DNA from: Armatimonadota bacterium
Lineage (GTDB): Bacteria; Armatimonadota; Fimbriimonadia; Fimbriimonadales; Fimbriimonadaceae
DNA length: 64,000 nt
Assembly (NCBI GenBank): GCA_018268255.1
Contig: JAFDWX010000003.1
Location: 145,738 to 209,737, forward strand
Direction of reading: 5' to 3'
Part shown: in pieces, positions 1 through 8,338 of the stretch
Layout of the letters: the number at the start of each line of letters is the position of its first letter
How positions within the stretch are numbered: the first letter of the stretch is position 1
Translations under genes and position numbers: made by a program
The notes under the pieces: generated by a model
What the model saw: the letters and a program-made list of their open reading frames with translations, nothing else
Database searches by the model: none
What the model was told of the DNA's origin: nothing

Positions 1-521
1 GGCCACGAATAGTTGGTGGTAATCCAACCTCCCAAAGTAGGCCCGATTGCTGGTCCCGCGATGACCCCGATCCCGAATATGCCCTGGGCCTTGCCATGTT
101 CTTCTTTTGGAAATGTCTCGAAGAGAATGGATTGGGCTTTGGCGAGCAGCCCACCTCCGGCGAGCCCCTGTAGCACCCGGGACAGGATCAGCATTGGCAG
201 GGTTCGTGAAAGCCCGCACATGACCGAAAATACGGTGAATCCGATGATGCAGAAGACAAAATAGCGCTTGCGGCCAAAGTAGTTTCCCAGCCAAGCGGAA
301 AGGGGGATCATGATCACGGTCGCGATGGCATAGCTCGTGATCACCCAGCCAATTTCGCTGAGCGTTGCTCCCAACGTGCTTTGCATGTCCGTGAGAGCCA
401 CGTTGACGATGCTCGTATCGATCACTTCAAGGATGGCCGAGAGCGATGCCGCAATAGCGATCATCCACTTGTGGATTTCCGCTTCTCGTTGGGGATTTCG
501 GGGGTGATCGGCTTTACGCAT
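1..521 (-). CDS. emrB: EmrB/QacA-type (DHA2) MFS drug exporter, N-terminal part
   Basis: The reverse strand reads open from an ATG at 521 to the window edge, giving 173 residues; the C-terminal part lies outside. The first transmembrane segment holds the DHA2 pattern EVIDTSIVNVAL. It is followed by SYAIATVIMIPLSAWLGNYF-GRKR (loop 2-3 motif), SRVLQGLAGG, and GVIAGPAIGPTLGGWI, the antiporter motif C of 14-TM exporters. It should be the inner-membrane, proton-driven partner of the EmrA-like adaptor encoded divergently at 585, pumping hydrophobic toxic compounds. The 63-bp gap between the two starts carries a palindrome and a -10 box, so both arms are probably controlled together by the MarR protein at 2195. 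Family assignment is strong; the substrate is unknown. Confidence 0.88.
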   Translation of the reverse strand, partial: MRKADHPRNPQREAEIHKWMIAIAASLSAILEVIDTSIVNVALTDMQSTLGATLSEIGWVITSYAIATVIMIPLSAWLGNYFGRKRYFVFCIIGFTVFSVMCGLSRTLPMLILSRVLQGLAGGGLLAKAQSILFETFPKEEHGKAQGIFGIGVIAGPAIGPTLGGWITTNYSW

Positions 522-551
522 CGAATCTCTAAGCCCTTTCAGAATACCTGG

Positions 552-571
552 ATACTATGTGCACGTAGTAT
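552..571. promoter_or_regulatory. Palindromic operator, probably for the MarR protein
   Basis: ATACTATGTGCACGTAGTAT is a 20-bp inverted repeat broken only at one symmetric pair (T/G). It lies in the short divergent space between emrB and emrA and overlaps the -10 box of emrA. MarR proteins are known to bind 16-20 bp palindromes overlapping such promoters, and a MarR gene is the last gene of the emrA arm. Binding is inferred. Confidence 0.65.
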
Positions 572-574
572 AAT
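569..574 (+). promoter_or_regulatory. -10 box of the emrA-marR operon
   Basis: A perfect TATAAT sits 10 bases before the emrA ATG and shares bases 569-571 with the palindrome, so a bound repressor would cover it. The predicted transcript start leaves only about 4 bases of leader. No convincing -35 box is visible. Confidence 0.55.
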
Positions 575-584
575 ACGAAGGTCG

Positions 585-2198
585 ATGGGAAAAGGCACAG
601 AACCAGAGAATTTGGAGGAAACCGTCTCAGCCGACGGGCAGACTGACTTTGTCCACTCGGTCGGTGGCAATGATGAGGTCCCTCGAGACAAAAAACGCCG
701 TCCGTTCGTGATGGTGATTGGTGTCGCGCTGGTCTTTTTGGCTATCGTGTACGGTTACAGGCTGTACCAGTTCAACTCAACGCACGTCACTACGGACGAT
801 GCTTACCTTACTGCGGACGTAATCCCTGTGAACGCGCGAGTGTCCGGCATCGTTCAGGAAGTTCTGGTTTCGGACAACCAGCGGGTCAAAGCAGGCGATG
901 TTCTGGTCAAGTTGGATGATGCGAGCTATCGGGCAGATTTGGCTCAGGCCGAAGCAAATCTGGCAATGGCAAAGGCTGCTGCCGGAGGTGCTTCCACGGA
1001 AGTGAGAATTGCGGAGGAGACTGGGGCTGCACAAGTTACCCAGGCTCAGAGCGCACTTTCTCTGGGTGATACCGACATTGCCACAGCCCAACTGGGCGTT
1101 GATCGCGCAGAGTCTACTGTCGTAGCAGCTGAGGCCGACCTGGCGACTTCTAAAGCGCAAGCTGTCACTGCTCAAACAGTGATTGCCTCGAAGGAGGCAA
1201 CGGTGAGGCGTCTCAAGGAGAGTTTGAACTCCATTTCGGCCCAACTCAGCGCTGCTCAAGCGAACGTGAAAGTGGCACAGGCCGGCCTCGCGAGCGCCCA
1301 AGCGGCAGCATCAACGGCGGAGCACGAAGCTTCGAGAGCCCGCACACTGGCAGATCAGGGCGCGTTGTCCGAATCAGCGGCCGAGGCTCAGGAGACTGTT
1401 GCATCGACTGCCCGTGCTGCCGTTACTGCTTCCCGGGAGCAAGTTGAGGCCGCTCGGGCGACGGTCCAACAGCGAACCTCTGAGCTTGCGGTGGCTAAAG
1501 GCCAGATCGCTGAGGCGGAATCTGCAGTTAAGGAGGCCCAGTCCACCGCCACTGCCGCACAGAAGATCATTGCAGCCAGAGCCGCAAGTGTCACGGCGGC
1601 CAAAGCCGGGCTCAGCGTGGCTCAACAGGGTGTCCAATCGGCGGAAGCGCGAAAGGTGCAAGCGGGTGCCAAATTGCGAGAAGTGCAAACCGCGCCCGAT
1701 AGAACCAAGTTGTCCGAATCTGGGAAAGAGACCGCACTTGCAAAAGTGAAACAAGCGGCTGCTTCCCTTGAATCAGCGAAGCTTGCTTTGGCTCGCACCC
1801 AGATTCGGGCTCCTATCGACGGCGTGGTAAGCCGGCGAGCAGCGCAACTCGGTCAGCAGTTGTCGTCCGGCCAGACTCTCATGGCCATTTTGCCTGCGTC
1901 CAGACCATGGGTTATCGCCAACCTTAAGGAAACTCAGGTAGCAGAGCTCCGCCCCGGCCTCTCCGTTGAAATCGAAGTGGATGCATTCCCTGGAAGAACA
2001 TTTACGGGGCATTTGGATTCGATATCCCGTGGAACCGGGGCAACGTTTGCGCTTCTTCCTCCCGACAACGCAACAGGCAATTTCACAAAAGTTGTTCAGC
2101 GCGTGCCTGTCAAAATAACCCTTGATGATGGTCAGAAAGGAATGGACATGCTGAAAGCAGGACTCTCTACGACTGTGTCGATCAACTTGAGAGGATGA
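585..2198 (+). CDS. emrA: EmrA/HlyD-type membrane fusion protein
   Basis: This 537-residue periplasmic adaptor is the likely partner of the divergent EmrB. It has a short cytoplasmic tail, one membrane anchor (about residues 43-63, FVMVIGVALVFLAIVYGY), and the lipoyl half-motif TTDDAYLTADVIPVNARVSG with VKAGDVLVKLDD. A very long Ala/Gln/Glu-rich coiled coil follows (about residues 120-400). The second lipoyl half is TQIRAPIDGVVSRR, then a beta-barrel region. E. coli EmrA is about 390 residues; the extra length is almost all in the alpha-hairpin, suggesting a taller channel-facing hairpin. The reading frame is open upstream to 381, but the ATG at 585 fits the promoter and family alignment best. 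Its stop overlaps the marR start (ATGA). Confidence 0.87.
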   Translation: MGKGTEPENLEETVSADGQTDFVHSVGGNDEVPRDKKRRPFVMVIGVALVFLAIVYGYRLYQFNSTHVTTDDAYLTADVIPVNARVSGIVQEVLVSDNQRVKAGDVLVKLDDASYRADLAQAEANLAMAKAAAGGASTEVRIAEETGAAQVTQAQSALSLGDTDIATAQLGVDRAESTVVAAEADLATSKAQAVTAQTVIASKEATVRRLKESLNSISAQLSAAQANVKVAQAGLASAQAAASTAEHEASRARTLADQGALSESAAEAQETVASTARAAVTASREQVEAARATVQQRTSELAVAKGQIAEAESAVKEAQSTATAAQKIIAARAASVTAAKAGLSVAQQGVQSAEARKVQAGAKLREVQTAPDRTKLSESGKETALAKVKQAAASLESAKLALARTQIRAPIDGVVSRRAAQLGQQLSSGQTLMAILPASRPWVIANLKETQVAELRPGLSVEIEVDAFPGRTFTGHLDSISRGTGATFALLPPDNATGNFTKVVQRVPVKITLDDGQKGMDMLKAGLSTTVSINLRG

Positions 2199-2650
2199 GT
2201 TCACAGTCGCGCCCCGATGAACTGAAAGGGAGCCCAGCCTATCAACTTTGGCTCGCGACAAACGCATGGCAAAGGGCGGTCCGGAAAGCTTTGGAGCCAT
2301 TGGAGCTAACCCACGCGCAATTTGTGGTTCTCGCAAGCGTCCAGTGGCTCTCTAAGGACGCCGCCATGCCAACCCAAGCAGATGTGTGCCGGTTTGGGGC
2401 GCTGGACGAGAATATGACGTCCCAACTCGTGCGGGTTCTGTCGGAAAAGGGATTCCTTACTCGATGCGCTCAACCAGGAGATAAGCGTGCTCACGGCCTC
2501 CGGTTAACACCATCGGGCATGGACTTGGTGGAGCTTGCTCGGGCCGAAGTGAAACCGGCAGCCGGGAAGTACTTCTCCAAGCTCAACGAGGATCAACTCA
2601 CTCAACTCACAACCTTGCTTCGAGAACTGAATGACGCCCACAATAACTAG
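2195..2650 (+). CDS. MarR-family transcriptional regulator
   Basis: This 151-residue winged-helix regulator is translationally coupled to emrA by an ATGA overlap. The core LTHAQFVVLASV, the recognition helix region ENMTSQLVRVLSEKGF and the wing DKRAHGLRLTPSG follow the MarR pattern, with dimerisation helices at both ends. It most likely represses the divergent efflux locus by binding the palindrome at 552-571 and is released by exported compounds. The placement as last gene of the adaptor arm gives autoregulation. The ligand is unknown. Confidence 0.9.
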   Translation: MSSQSRPDELKGSPAYQLWLATNAWQRAVRKALEPLELTHAQFVVLASVQWLSKDAAMPTQADVCRFGALDENMTSQLVRVLSEKGFLTRCAQPGDKRAHGLRLTPSGMDLVELARAEVKPAAGKYFSKLNEDQLTQLTTLLRELNDAHNN

Positions 2651-2796
2651 GCGGACCCGAAGGAGTACCGAGCCCGCCATCACTTGCAACACAGCGATCT
2701 TGTTCAAAACGCAACAAACGACCGCAATATTTGAAGCGCGTCATATATCGCTTTGCACCAGGTGAATTGTGACTGGATCGCCCTGAATTACGAGAC

Positions 2797-2802
2797 TATA
2801 CT
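2797..2802 (+). promoter_or_regulatory. -10 box for a leaderless GH38 transcript
   Basis: TATACT lies five bases before the ATG at 2808, so the expected transcript start falls on or next to the start codon. No ribosome-binding site is present. Similar TANNNT-to-start spacing recurs elsewhere in the window. Confidence 0.5.
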
Positions 2803-2807
2803 GAGAC

Positions 2808-5800
2808 ATGGTTTCGCTAGCCCTGTCTCTCACCATTCAATCGCAAGTATTGTGGAGCATCGGGGTTCCAGACGGCAAGCCTGCGGAATTTGGGTTATTC
2901 AAGCCAAACGGATATAGGGAATACCGGGACGATGCTCTTTTCATCGTCGGAAGCTCAAAGCCGGCTGATTGGTGCTATGTCCTTCCAGGTCCATCGGACA
3001 TCTGGGCCGGAAGCCGCCTTCACCAAGCCGATATCTTCTTCGGGTTGGGCCAATTCAAAGGCGATTCCCAGTTCACGCTAGAGGTCAACTTCGCGGATTC
3101 GCAAGCATCGACCGGTCCGACTCTGGAGCTTCTTGTGAATGGGAAGAGAATCGGTTACTTTCAACCCAAGATGGGACAGGGTGATGAGGTTGTGGAGGGC
3201 AAAGCGAGCCAAGGCACTCCTTCCCGATGGCAGATCGATATTCCCGCAGATGCTCTTGCGGCAGGAGACAACCGAGTTTCCATTCGCAACGGATCTGGAA
3301 GTTGGGCCATCTTCGACTCCATCAGCTTTTCGGGACCTGCCGGCGTGGATGTCAAAGCTCCGCACCAACAGTTGAGTCTCGATGCTCTGCCTCCCATTCA
3401 AGCGATCTTGAGAAAGCCGGAAGGCCCTCGTCAAGAGATTCGAATGCTGGTATCCAACATTGGCGCACCGAGCCGAGCCAAGCTGAGTTCTGGTGCAGTC
3501 AGCCAAGAGATACACCTCAAGTCGGGGCGGCAAACCGTTTCTCTATTCGTCCCTCCCGTCCAAAAGGCCACCGAGCAAACCGTGCAATGCGTGAGTGCAA
3601 CCGATCCGAATGCTCGCGCATCGTGCGTAGTCAAACTCGAAAAGGTCCGCCCATGGACGATCTATCTCCTTCCGCATTCGCATCTCGACATCGGATACAC
3701 AAACCCACAGGCCTATCTTCGAGAGATGCACATGCGGAATTTCTACGACGCCCTCGATGTCGTAAGCGAGACTGCGTCCAATCCTGCCGGTTCGCAATAT
3801 CGGTTTACAGCAGAAGGAACCTGGACACTGGATCACCTGGTACGAGACCCCTCAAAGCTGAACAAAGAGCGGGTCATCAAGGGACTTAAGAACGGCACGA
3901 TGGCCGTTACGGCCGCGTTCACGAACCAGCTCACCGGAGTCATGGCTCCAGAAGAACTCATGCAGAGCTACCGGTACGGGAAAATTCTGGAAGGCCAGTT
4001 CGGCGTGCCGATGGACACGGCATCGCAAACCGATATTCCGGGGGCAACTTGGGGGACGTTAGTTGCCATGAAGGAAGCTGGAATCAAGTATTTCGTCCTC
4101 ATGCCAAACCCTGGCGACCGGATCGGCGATATGCGACGTGAATGGGAAGATAAGCCGTTCTATTGGATTGCGCCTAACGGGAAAGACAAGTTGCTTGTCT
4201 GGGAGCTTATCACCTACGGTGTCGGGCACAACGTGGGATGGAGTGGCGATCGAAGCAAGATTCAGCGGAGCAACCATCCACTCGACCGATTCATCGACCG
4301 TTCGATCTTCGATCATCTGGGGCGGCTGGATGCCAAGGGATATCCGTATAACATGGTCGCTGTTCCCTGGAGCAGCATCGACAACGCGGTGATCGATGCC
4401 GATGTCCCTGTGGCGACCAAAGCTTGGAACGAGAAATACGTAGTTCCCAAAATCCAGCTCAGCACCGTTCGTGAAGCGTGCGTTGCGCTTGAAACGCAGT
4501 ACGGCTCTAAGCTCCCAAGCTTCAAGGGAGACCTGACGCCTTATTGGGAAGATGGTGTTGGTTCATCCGCTGCCGAAACGGCGATTCACAGGACGCTCTC
4601 CGACCGCTTGATCCAGGCCGAGACGCTTTATGCGATGAACAGGAGCAGGAAGTTTCCCACCGACGAATTCATGCAGGCGTGGAGAAACGTGCTCGAGTAC
4701 TCAGAGCACACATGGGGTGCGTGGAACAGTGTCAGCAACCCGGATGGTCCCGAGCAAACCGAGCAGTGGGCGGTCAAAAGCGGTTACCTCAAGTCGGCAA
4801 ATCACCTTGCCGACAAGCTCATGGCGCAGGCAAAGGGCCGGGCTCCTACTACGAACGAACTCGACATCATAAACACGACGTCCTGGGATCGAAGCGATTT
4901 GGTTCTGATAGCCGCGGAAATGTCCGAAGGGCGAGACTTCGCTACCACTGCGAGTGGCAGTCCTTTGTCATCGCAACGCCTTTCTACAGGTGAGCTGGCA
5001 GTCTTGGCAAAAGGAGTTCCTGCCTTTGGGAAGCTCCGAATCAAGCTCAAGCCTGGGAAACTGCCGAAGCCACCAAGCCAGGATAGGCGGCTCGCAACCA
5101 AAGAGAACGTCTTGGAGTTCGATCCCAATACGGGCGCAATCAAGTCTTGGATCTCACGCGGAGGTGCCGAGTTGGTGGATCAAAGAGCAGTCCATCAACT
5201 GGGTCAGTACCTTTACCTCCCCGGAAGCGACCTCAAGGACCTCACGACGACGAGTCGCTCAAGATTCAACGTAATCGAAAACGGACCTCTCGTCAAGAAG
5301 ATCGAAATTACTGCATCGGCCGATGGAGTGAACTCCATAAAACAGACGGCGGCTCTTGTCGAGGGATTGGATCGCGTGGAATGGGCCATTTCGATGGACA
5401 AGAAGGCCGTACGCGAAAAGGAGTCCGTACATATCGCGTTTCCCTTCGCAATCCCCAACCCCCAGCAACGAATCCAGATGCCTTGGGCCGTGGTGAGACC
5501 CGACGTGGATCAGTTGCCAGGTTCAAACAAAAACTGGTTTCCGGTTGCGGGATACTTCGACGTCTCCAACAGCAAGCGTGGGGTGACTTGCGTTCCTTTG
5601 GACGCACCGTTGCTAGAGTGCGGTGAGATCAGTGCCCGAATGCTGGACGGTGGATACAACTCTTCAGACTGGCGCAAAACCGTTGGCCCCACCGCCACCT
5701 TTTACAGTTGGGCGCTCAATAACCATTGGTACACCAACTACCGGGCGGACCAATGCGGCCCACTGTCCTTCAGATATGTCTTGCAGGCACATGGAGCCTA

Positions 5801-6131
5801 TGATCCGGTTTCCGCGCTCAAAACCTCCATGGCAGCAAGACAGCCCTTGATCGCGGTGGCCGCCAGCAAATTCCAAGGCCAGCCATTGCTCAAACTTAAG
5901 AACAGCAATGTCGTGGCGACACGGATGTGCCCTTCGCTCGATGGGAGGGCTGTTATCCTCCGAATCTACAATCCCACGGCAAGCGACGCCAAAACTGAGC
6001 TGCGGCTTTCGCCCGGCTGGGTCGAATCAGTGTATGCCACGGATCTATCCGAAAAGCCCAAAGCGAGACTCTCAGATACCGTGGCAGTCCCTGCGAATGG
6101 AGTCCGAACGTTGCGGCTCGAACTTGAGTGA
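2808..6131 (+). CDS. Secreted GH38 alpha-mannosidase-like enzyme with N-terminal PL4-type domain
   Basis: This is a 1,107-residue protein. A short hydrophobic N-terminus is followed by VLWSIGVPDGKPAEF and a beta-rich stretch to about residue 180. That stretch resembles the C-terminal carbohydrate-binding module of polysaccharide lyase family 4. The GH38 catalytic region begins at HSHLDIGYT (residues 290-298), whose H290, H292 and D294 match the zinc-binding start of GH38. D409 in SQTDIPGATWG fits the second metal ligand/nucleophile position. The C-terminal half is the usual mannosidase beta-sandwich, ending in YRADQCGPLSFRYVL and a barrel. It probably trims alpha-mannose-containing glycans outside the cytoplasm. 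It is convergent with the next gene (15-base gap). Family is clear; substrate is inferred. Confidence 0.83.
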   Translation: MVSLALSLTIQSQVLWSIGVPDGKPAEFGLFKPNGYREYRDDALFIVGSSKPADWCYVLPGPSDIWAGSRLHQADIFFGLGQFKGDSQFTLEVNFADSQASTGPTLELLVNGKRIGYFQPKMGQGDEVVEGKASQGTPSRWQIDIPADALAAGDNRVSIRNGSGSWAIFDSISFSGPAGVDVKAPHQQLSLDALPPIQAILRKPEGPRQEIRMLVSNIGAPSRAKLSSGAVSQEIHLKSGRQTVSLFVPPVQKATEQTVQCVSATDPNARASCVVKLEKVRPWTIYLLPHSHLDIGYTNPQAYLREMHMRNFYDALDVVSETASNPAGSQYRFTAEGTWTLDHLVRDPSKLNKERVIKGLKNGTMAVTAAFTNQLTGVMAPEELMQSYRYGKILEGQFGVPMDTASQTDIPGATWGTLVAMKEAGIKYFVLMPNPGDRIGDMRREWEDKPFYWIAPNGKDKLLVWELITYGVGHNVGWSGDRSKIQRSNHPLDRFIDRSIFDHLGRLDAKGYPYNMVAVPWSSIDNAVIDADVPVATKAWNEKYVVPKIQLSTVREACVALETQYGSKLPSFKGDLTPYWEDGVGSSAAETAIHRTLSDRLIQAETLYAMNRSRKFPTDEFMQAWRNVLEYSEHTWGAWNSVSNPDGPEQTEQWAVKSGYLKSANHLADKLMAQAKGRAPTTNELDIINTTSWDRSDLVLIAAEMSEGRDFATTASGSPLSSQRLSTGELAVLAKGVPAFGKLRIKLKPGKLPKPPSQDRRLATKENVLEFDPNTGAIKSWISRGGAELVDQRAVHQLGQYLYLPGSDLKDLTTTSRSRFNVIENGPLVKKIEITASADGVNSIKQTAALVEGLDRVEWAISMDKKAVREKESVHIAFPFAIPNPQQRIQMPWAVVRPDVDQLPGSNKNWFPVAGYFDVSNSKRGVTCVPLDAPLLECGEISARMLDGGYNSSDWRKTVGPTATFYSWALNNHWYTNYRADQCGPLSFRYVLQAHGAYDPVSALKTSMAARQPLIAVAASKFQGQPLLKLKNSNVVATRMCPSLDGRAVILRIYNPTASDAKTELRLSPGWVESVYATDLSEKPKARLSDTVAVPANGVRTLRLELE

Positions 6132-6146
6132 AGTAACCAGCCGGAA

Positions 6147-8243
6147 CTACCTCACCACGAACCATTTCATCCCTCTGGCCGGTACGGTGACCTTGATCAA
6201 CATGTTGCTGAACCGGTCCAAAGGCATGGAGGTCGGTGCCTGATCCGATTCCGACACTGTCGCGGATTCGAGGAGGCCGGTGTAGTACAACGGTACAGCC
6301 AACTCCTGAGTCAATGCCATATCGGTGGGGTTCCACACCAATAGCATCCCTTTGACGTTCAGTTTTGGATTGACGTGCAGAATCGCATCGAGGTTTTGGC
6401 CATCTGGGCGGCGGACATGGATGACATCCGATTGTAGAATGGCGCGGTATTTCTTGAACCACTCGATTCGGTCGATGACCATGGCCCGGGTGCGTTCCGT
6501 GTCGTAGATTCTGGGACCACGGTAGCACGACTGAGCCCCGTAGCCCAGGTTATTGGTGAGATGCATGGCGTAATCGTCCAGGTGCTCGTCCAGCGGTTCG
6601 ATGGTTGCTTCAGCACCTCCGCCTTGATACTCCACCAAAGGCGTCATCATCCAACCCATGCTGGGATTTTTGTCCCAAGTGCCGTCGTACAAGTTTTGGC
6701 GAGCATGGATATGCTGGAGCGCGCGTGGAAGCGACCAGTTCACCTCCCGGTATCCCATGCCGGTCTTGTTGCTACCGCTCAGGAAGTAGTTGTCGGGCAC
6801 GTTCAGATAGATGCCTTTCTCCCGGCACCACCTGTAGAAGCTCCCGATTGTTTCCCGCTGGGTCCACTGTGAGTCATCCAAGCCCTTGTGACCGGGATGC
6901 GACGTGGAGGCGCACACATCGCCCGGATAACTTCCATCGTGCTCCAGCAGATCGAACTCCGTCTCGGAAAGGAATTTCTGGATTTTCGCAAAATACTGTT
7001 GGCCCCACTGGCTACCCAAGCACGGCGACTGCCCGAAAATAGCGCCTCCGGTTTTCCCGGTTTTGGGGTTGATGACGTCGTTTTGGTCGTCGATCCGGCG
7101 GCTCGCGAGAAGGGAATATCCACCCAATTGAAGTCCCTTTTTATGGGCGTAATCTCGGAATTCGCGGAATTTTCGGACATTTGCTTCACTCGTATCCTCC
7201 ATGTCCAGCCCGCTCCAGAACGAGATCACGATCATCTCAAATCCGCATTCGGTGGCTTGATCGATGGCTTTGTGGACGACCGCAGGATCAGTCGAGGTGA
7301 GGTGGAGCATGATCGGGTTTTCCTCCGTCCATGGCGCCAGGACCCGATAGGCGCGCCTGATCGCCAGAGCCTGTCGCTCGCGTTCCGTGGAATCGTGGGT
7401 GAGCACAAAGCTTCTAAAGGTGGTGAATGTCGCTTTGGGGGCAAGTTCCAGTGAAGGGCCCAAAGGAGGTTTCACGACCAAATCGCACGGAGTCTTGAGG
7501 TTATAGTTGACCTGCGTTTTGTACTCGGGATCAGGCTCCCAAAACACGGTTCGGTTGGAGTTGTTCAAAGCCATTCCTCCAAAGGTGTAGTCGGTGAAGG
7601 CCGTTACGTTGGGTTTGCGCCACTCCGGCGAGTCATCGACGTAGCTTTCCGCCTCAAAAAGACCAAGGTGCTCCAGCACAAAGGAATCGACCGTGATGGA
7701 TTGGTTCCCCGTGTTGGTAACTCGCATCCGTTTTCCGATCAGAGGGATACCGTCGTACAACTCGTAATGGAGAGTGACTTGGACCTCCGGAGTTCCCGCG
7801 GTTGGGGCAAATGTCGCATCAAACGCGATTCCTTTGGGCGGCCAGGCGAGCTTGCCGGGCGTCCAGCGCCGTTGGTTCCACGGGACGGTCGCTTCGATCG
7901 GCACTTGAACCACATTCACCAGCCGAAACGCGTTGGGAACAGAAGGACGATCTTCCAAATCGCTTCTAAGCAAGAACGCTCGATCCTGCTGATTCCCAGC
8001 GGTACCGATGGAAAAGGGTTTGCCGTTCAAGACCAGCACGGCTTCTGGACTGAGCGCGCGCAAGAGCTGACTGCCGTGGGAACTCAGCCCAACTGTGTTC
8101 CAATCCAATTTCTTGTCGAATCGACGGGTTATGAGCCCATTTGAAATCTCGACATGGTCCGCAGTTATTTCCAGTTTCGCGTGATATGGACTGGCGTCAA
8201 TGAGCCAGTCGGGCGACGTTGCACTCAGGATCAAGGGAAGCAC
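6147..8243 (-). CDS. Putative alpha-galactosidase-like glycoside hydrolase (clan GH-D type)
   Basis: This 698-residue protein starts at a GTG. The N-terminal half is a beta-sandwich (ITADHVEISNGLITRRFD, then LHYELYDGIPLIGKRMRVTN), as in GH36-type enzymes. A TIM barrel follows, with FEMIVISFWSGLDMED, FDLLEHDGSYPG and KGIYLNVPDNYFLSG. The aspartate in LLEHDG is the best candidate nucleophile. A small C-terminal beta domain ends the protein (VTVPARGMKWFVVR). A CATAAT hexamer six bases before the GTG and the absence of a Shine-Dalgarno suggest a leaderless message. It is likely part of the same extracellular glycan-degrading set as the GH38, GH43 and GH2 enzymes nearby. Exact family is uncertain because the match to GH36 is by architecture rather than by a diagnostic motif. 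Confidence 0.62.
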   Translation of the reverse strand: MLPLILSATSPDWLIDASPYHAKLEITADHVEISNGLITRRFDKKLDWNTVGLSSHGSQLLRALSPEAVLVLNGKPFSIGTAGNQQDRAFLLRSDLEDRPSVPNAFRLVNVVQVPIEATVPWNQRRWTPGKLAWPPKGIAFDATFAPTAGTPEVQVTLHYELYDGIPLIGKRMRVTNTGNQSITVDSFVLEHLGLFEAESYVDDSPEWRKPNVTAFTDYTFGGMALNNSNRTVFWEPDPEYKTQVNYNLKTPCDLVVKPPLGPSLELAPKATFTTFRSFVLTHDSTERERQALAIRRAYRVLAPWTEENPIMLHLTSTDPAVVHKAIDQATECGFEMIVISFWSGLDMEDTSEANVRKFREFRDYAHKKGLQLGGYSLLASRRIDDQNDVINPKTGKTGGAIFGQSPCLGSQWGQQYFAKIQKFLSETEFDLLEHDGSYPGDVCASTSHPGHKGLDDSQWTQRETIGSFYRWCREKGIYLNVPDNYFLSGSNKTGMGYREVNWSLPRALQHIHARQNLYDGTWDKNPSMGWMMTPLVEYQGGGAEATIEPLDEHLDDYAMHLTNNLGYGAQSCYRGPRIYDTERTRAMVIDRIEWFKKYRAILQSDVIHVRRPDGQNLDAILHVNPKLNVKGMLLVWNPTDMALTQELAVPLYYTGLLESATVSESDQAPTSMPLDRFSNMLIKVTVPARGMKWFVVR

Positions 8244-8288
8244 AACACCATTATGCCGAGCGGCCGCTCAGGGACCGCTGAATAACAA

Positions 8289-8316
8289 AAACTGCCGACC
8301 CTAAAGTCGGCAGTTT
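8289..8316 (-). terminator. Rho-independent terminator of the DEAD-box helicase gene
   Basis: Arms AAACTGCCGAC and GTCGGCAGTTT (11 bp, perfect) surround a six-base loop. On the minus strand the stem is followed by TTTTTGTTATT. It lies 22 bases after the helicase stop. Confidence 0.85.
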
Positions 8317-8338
8317 GGGTTCAAGAGATCGACGATCC

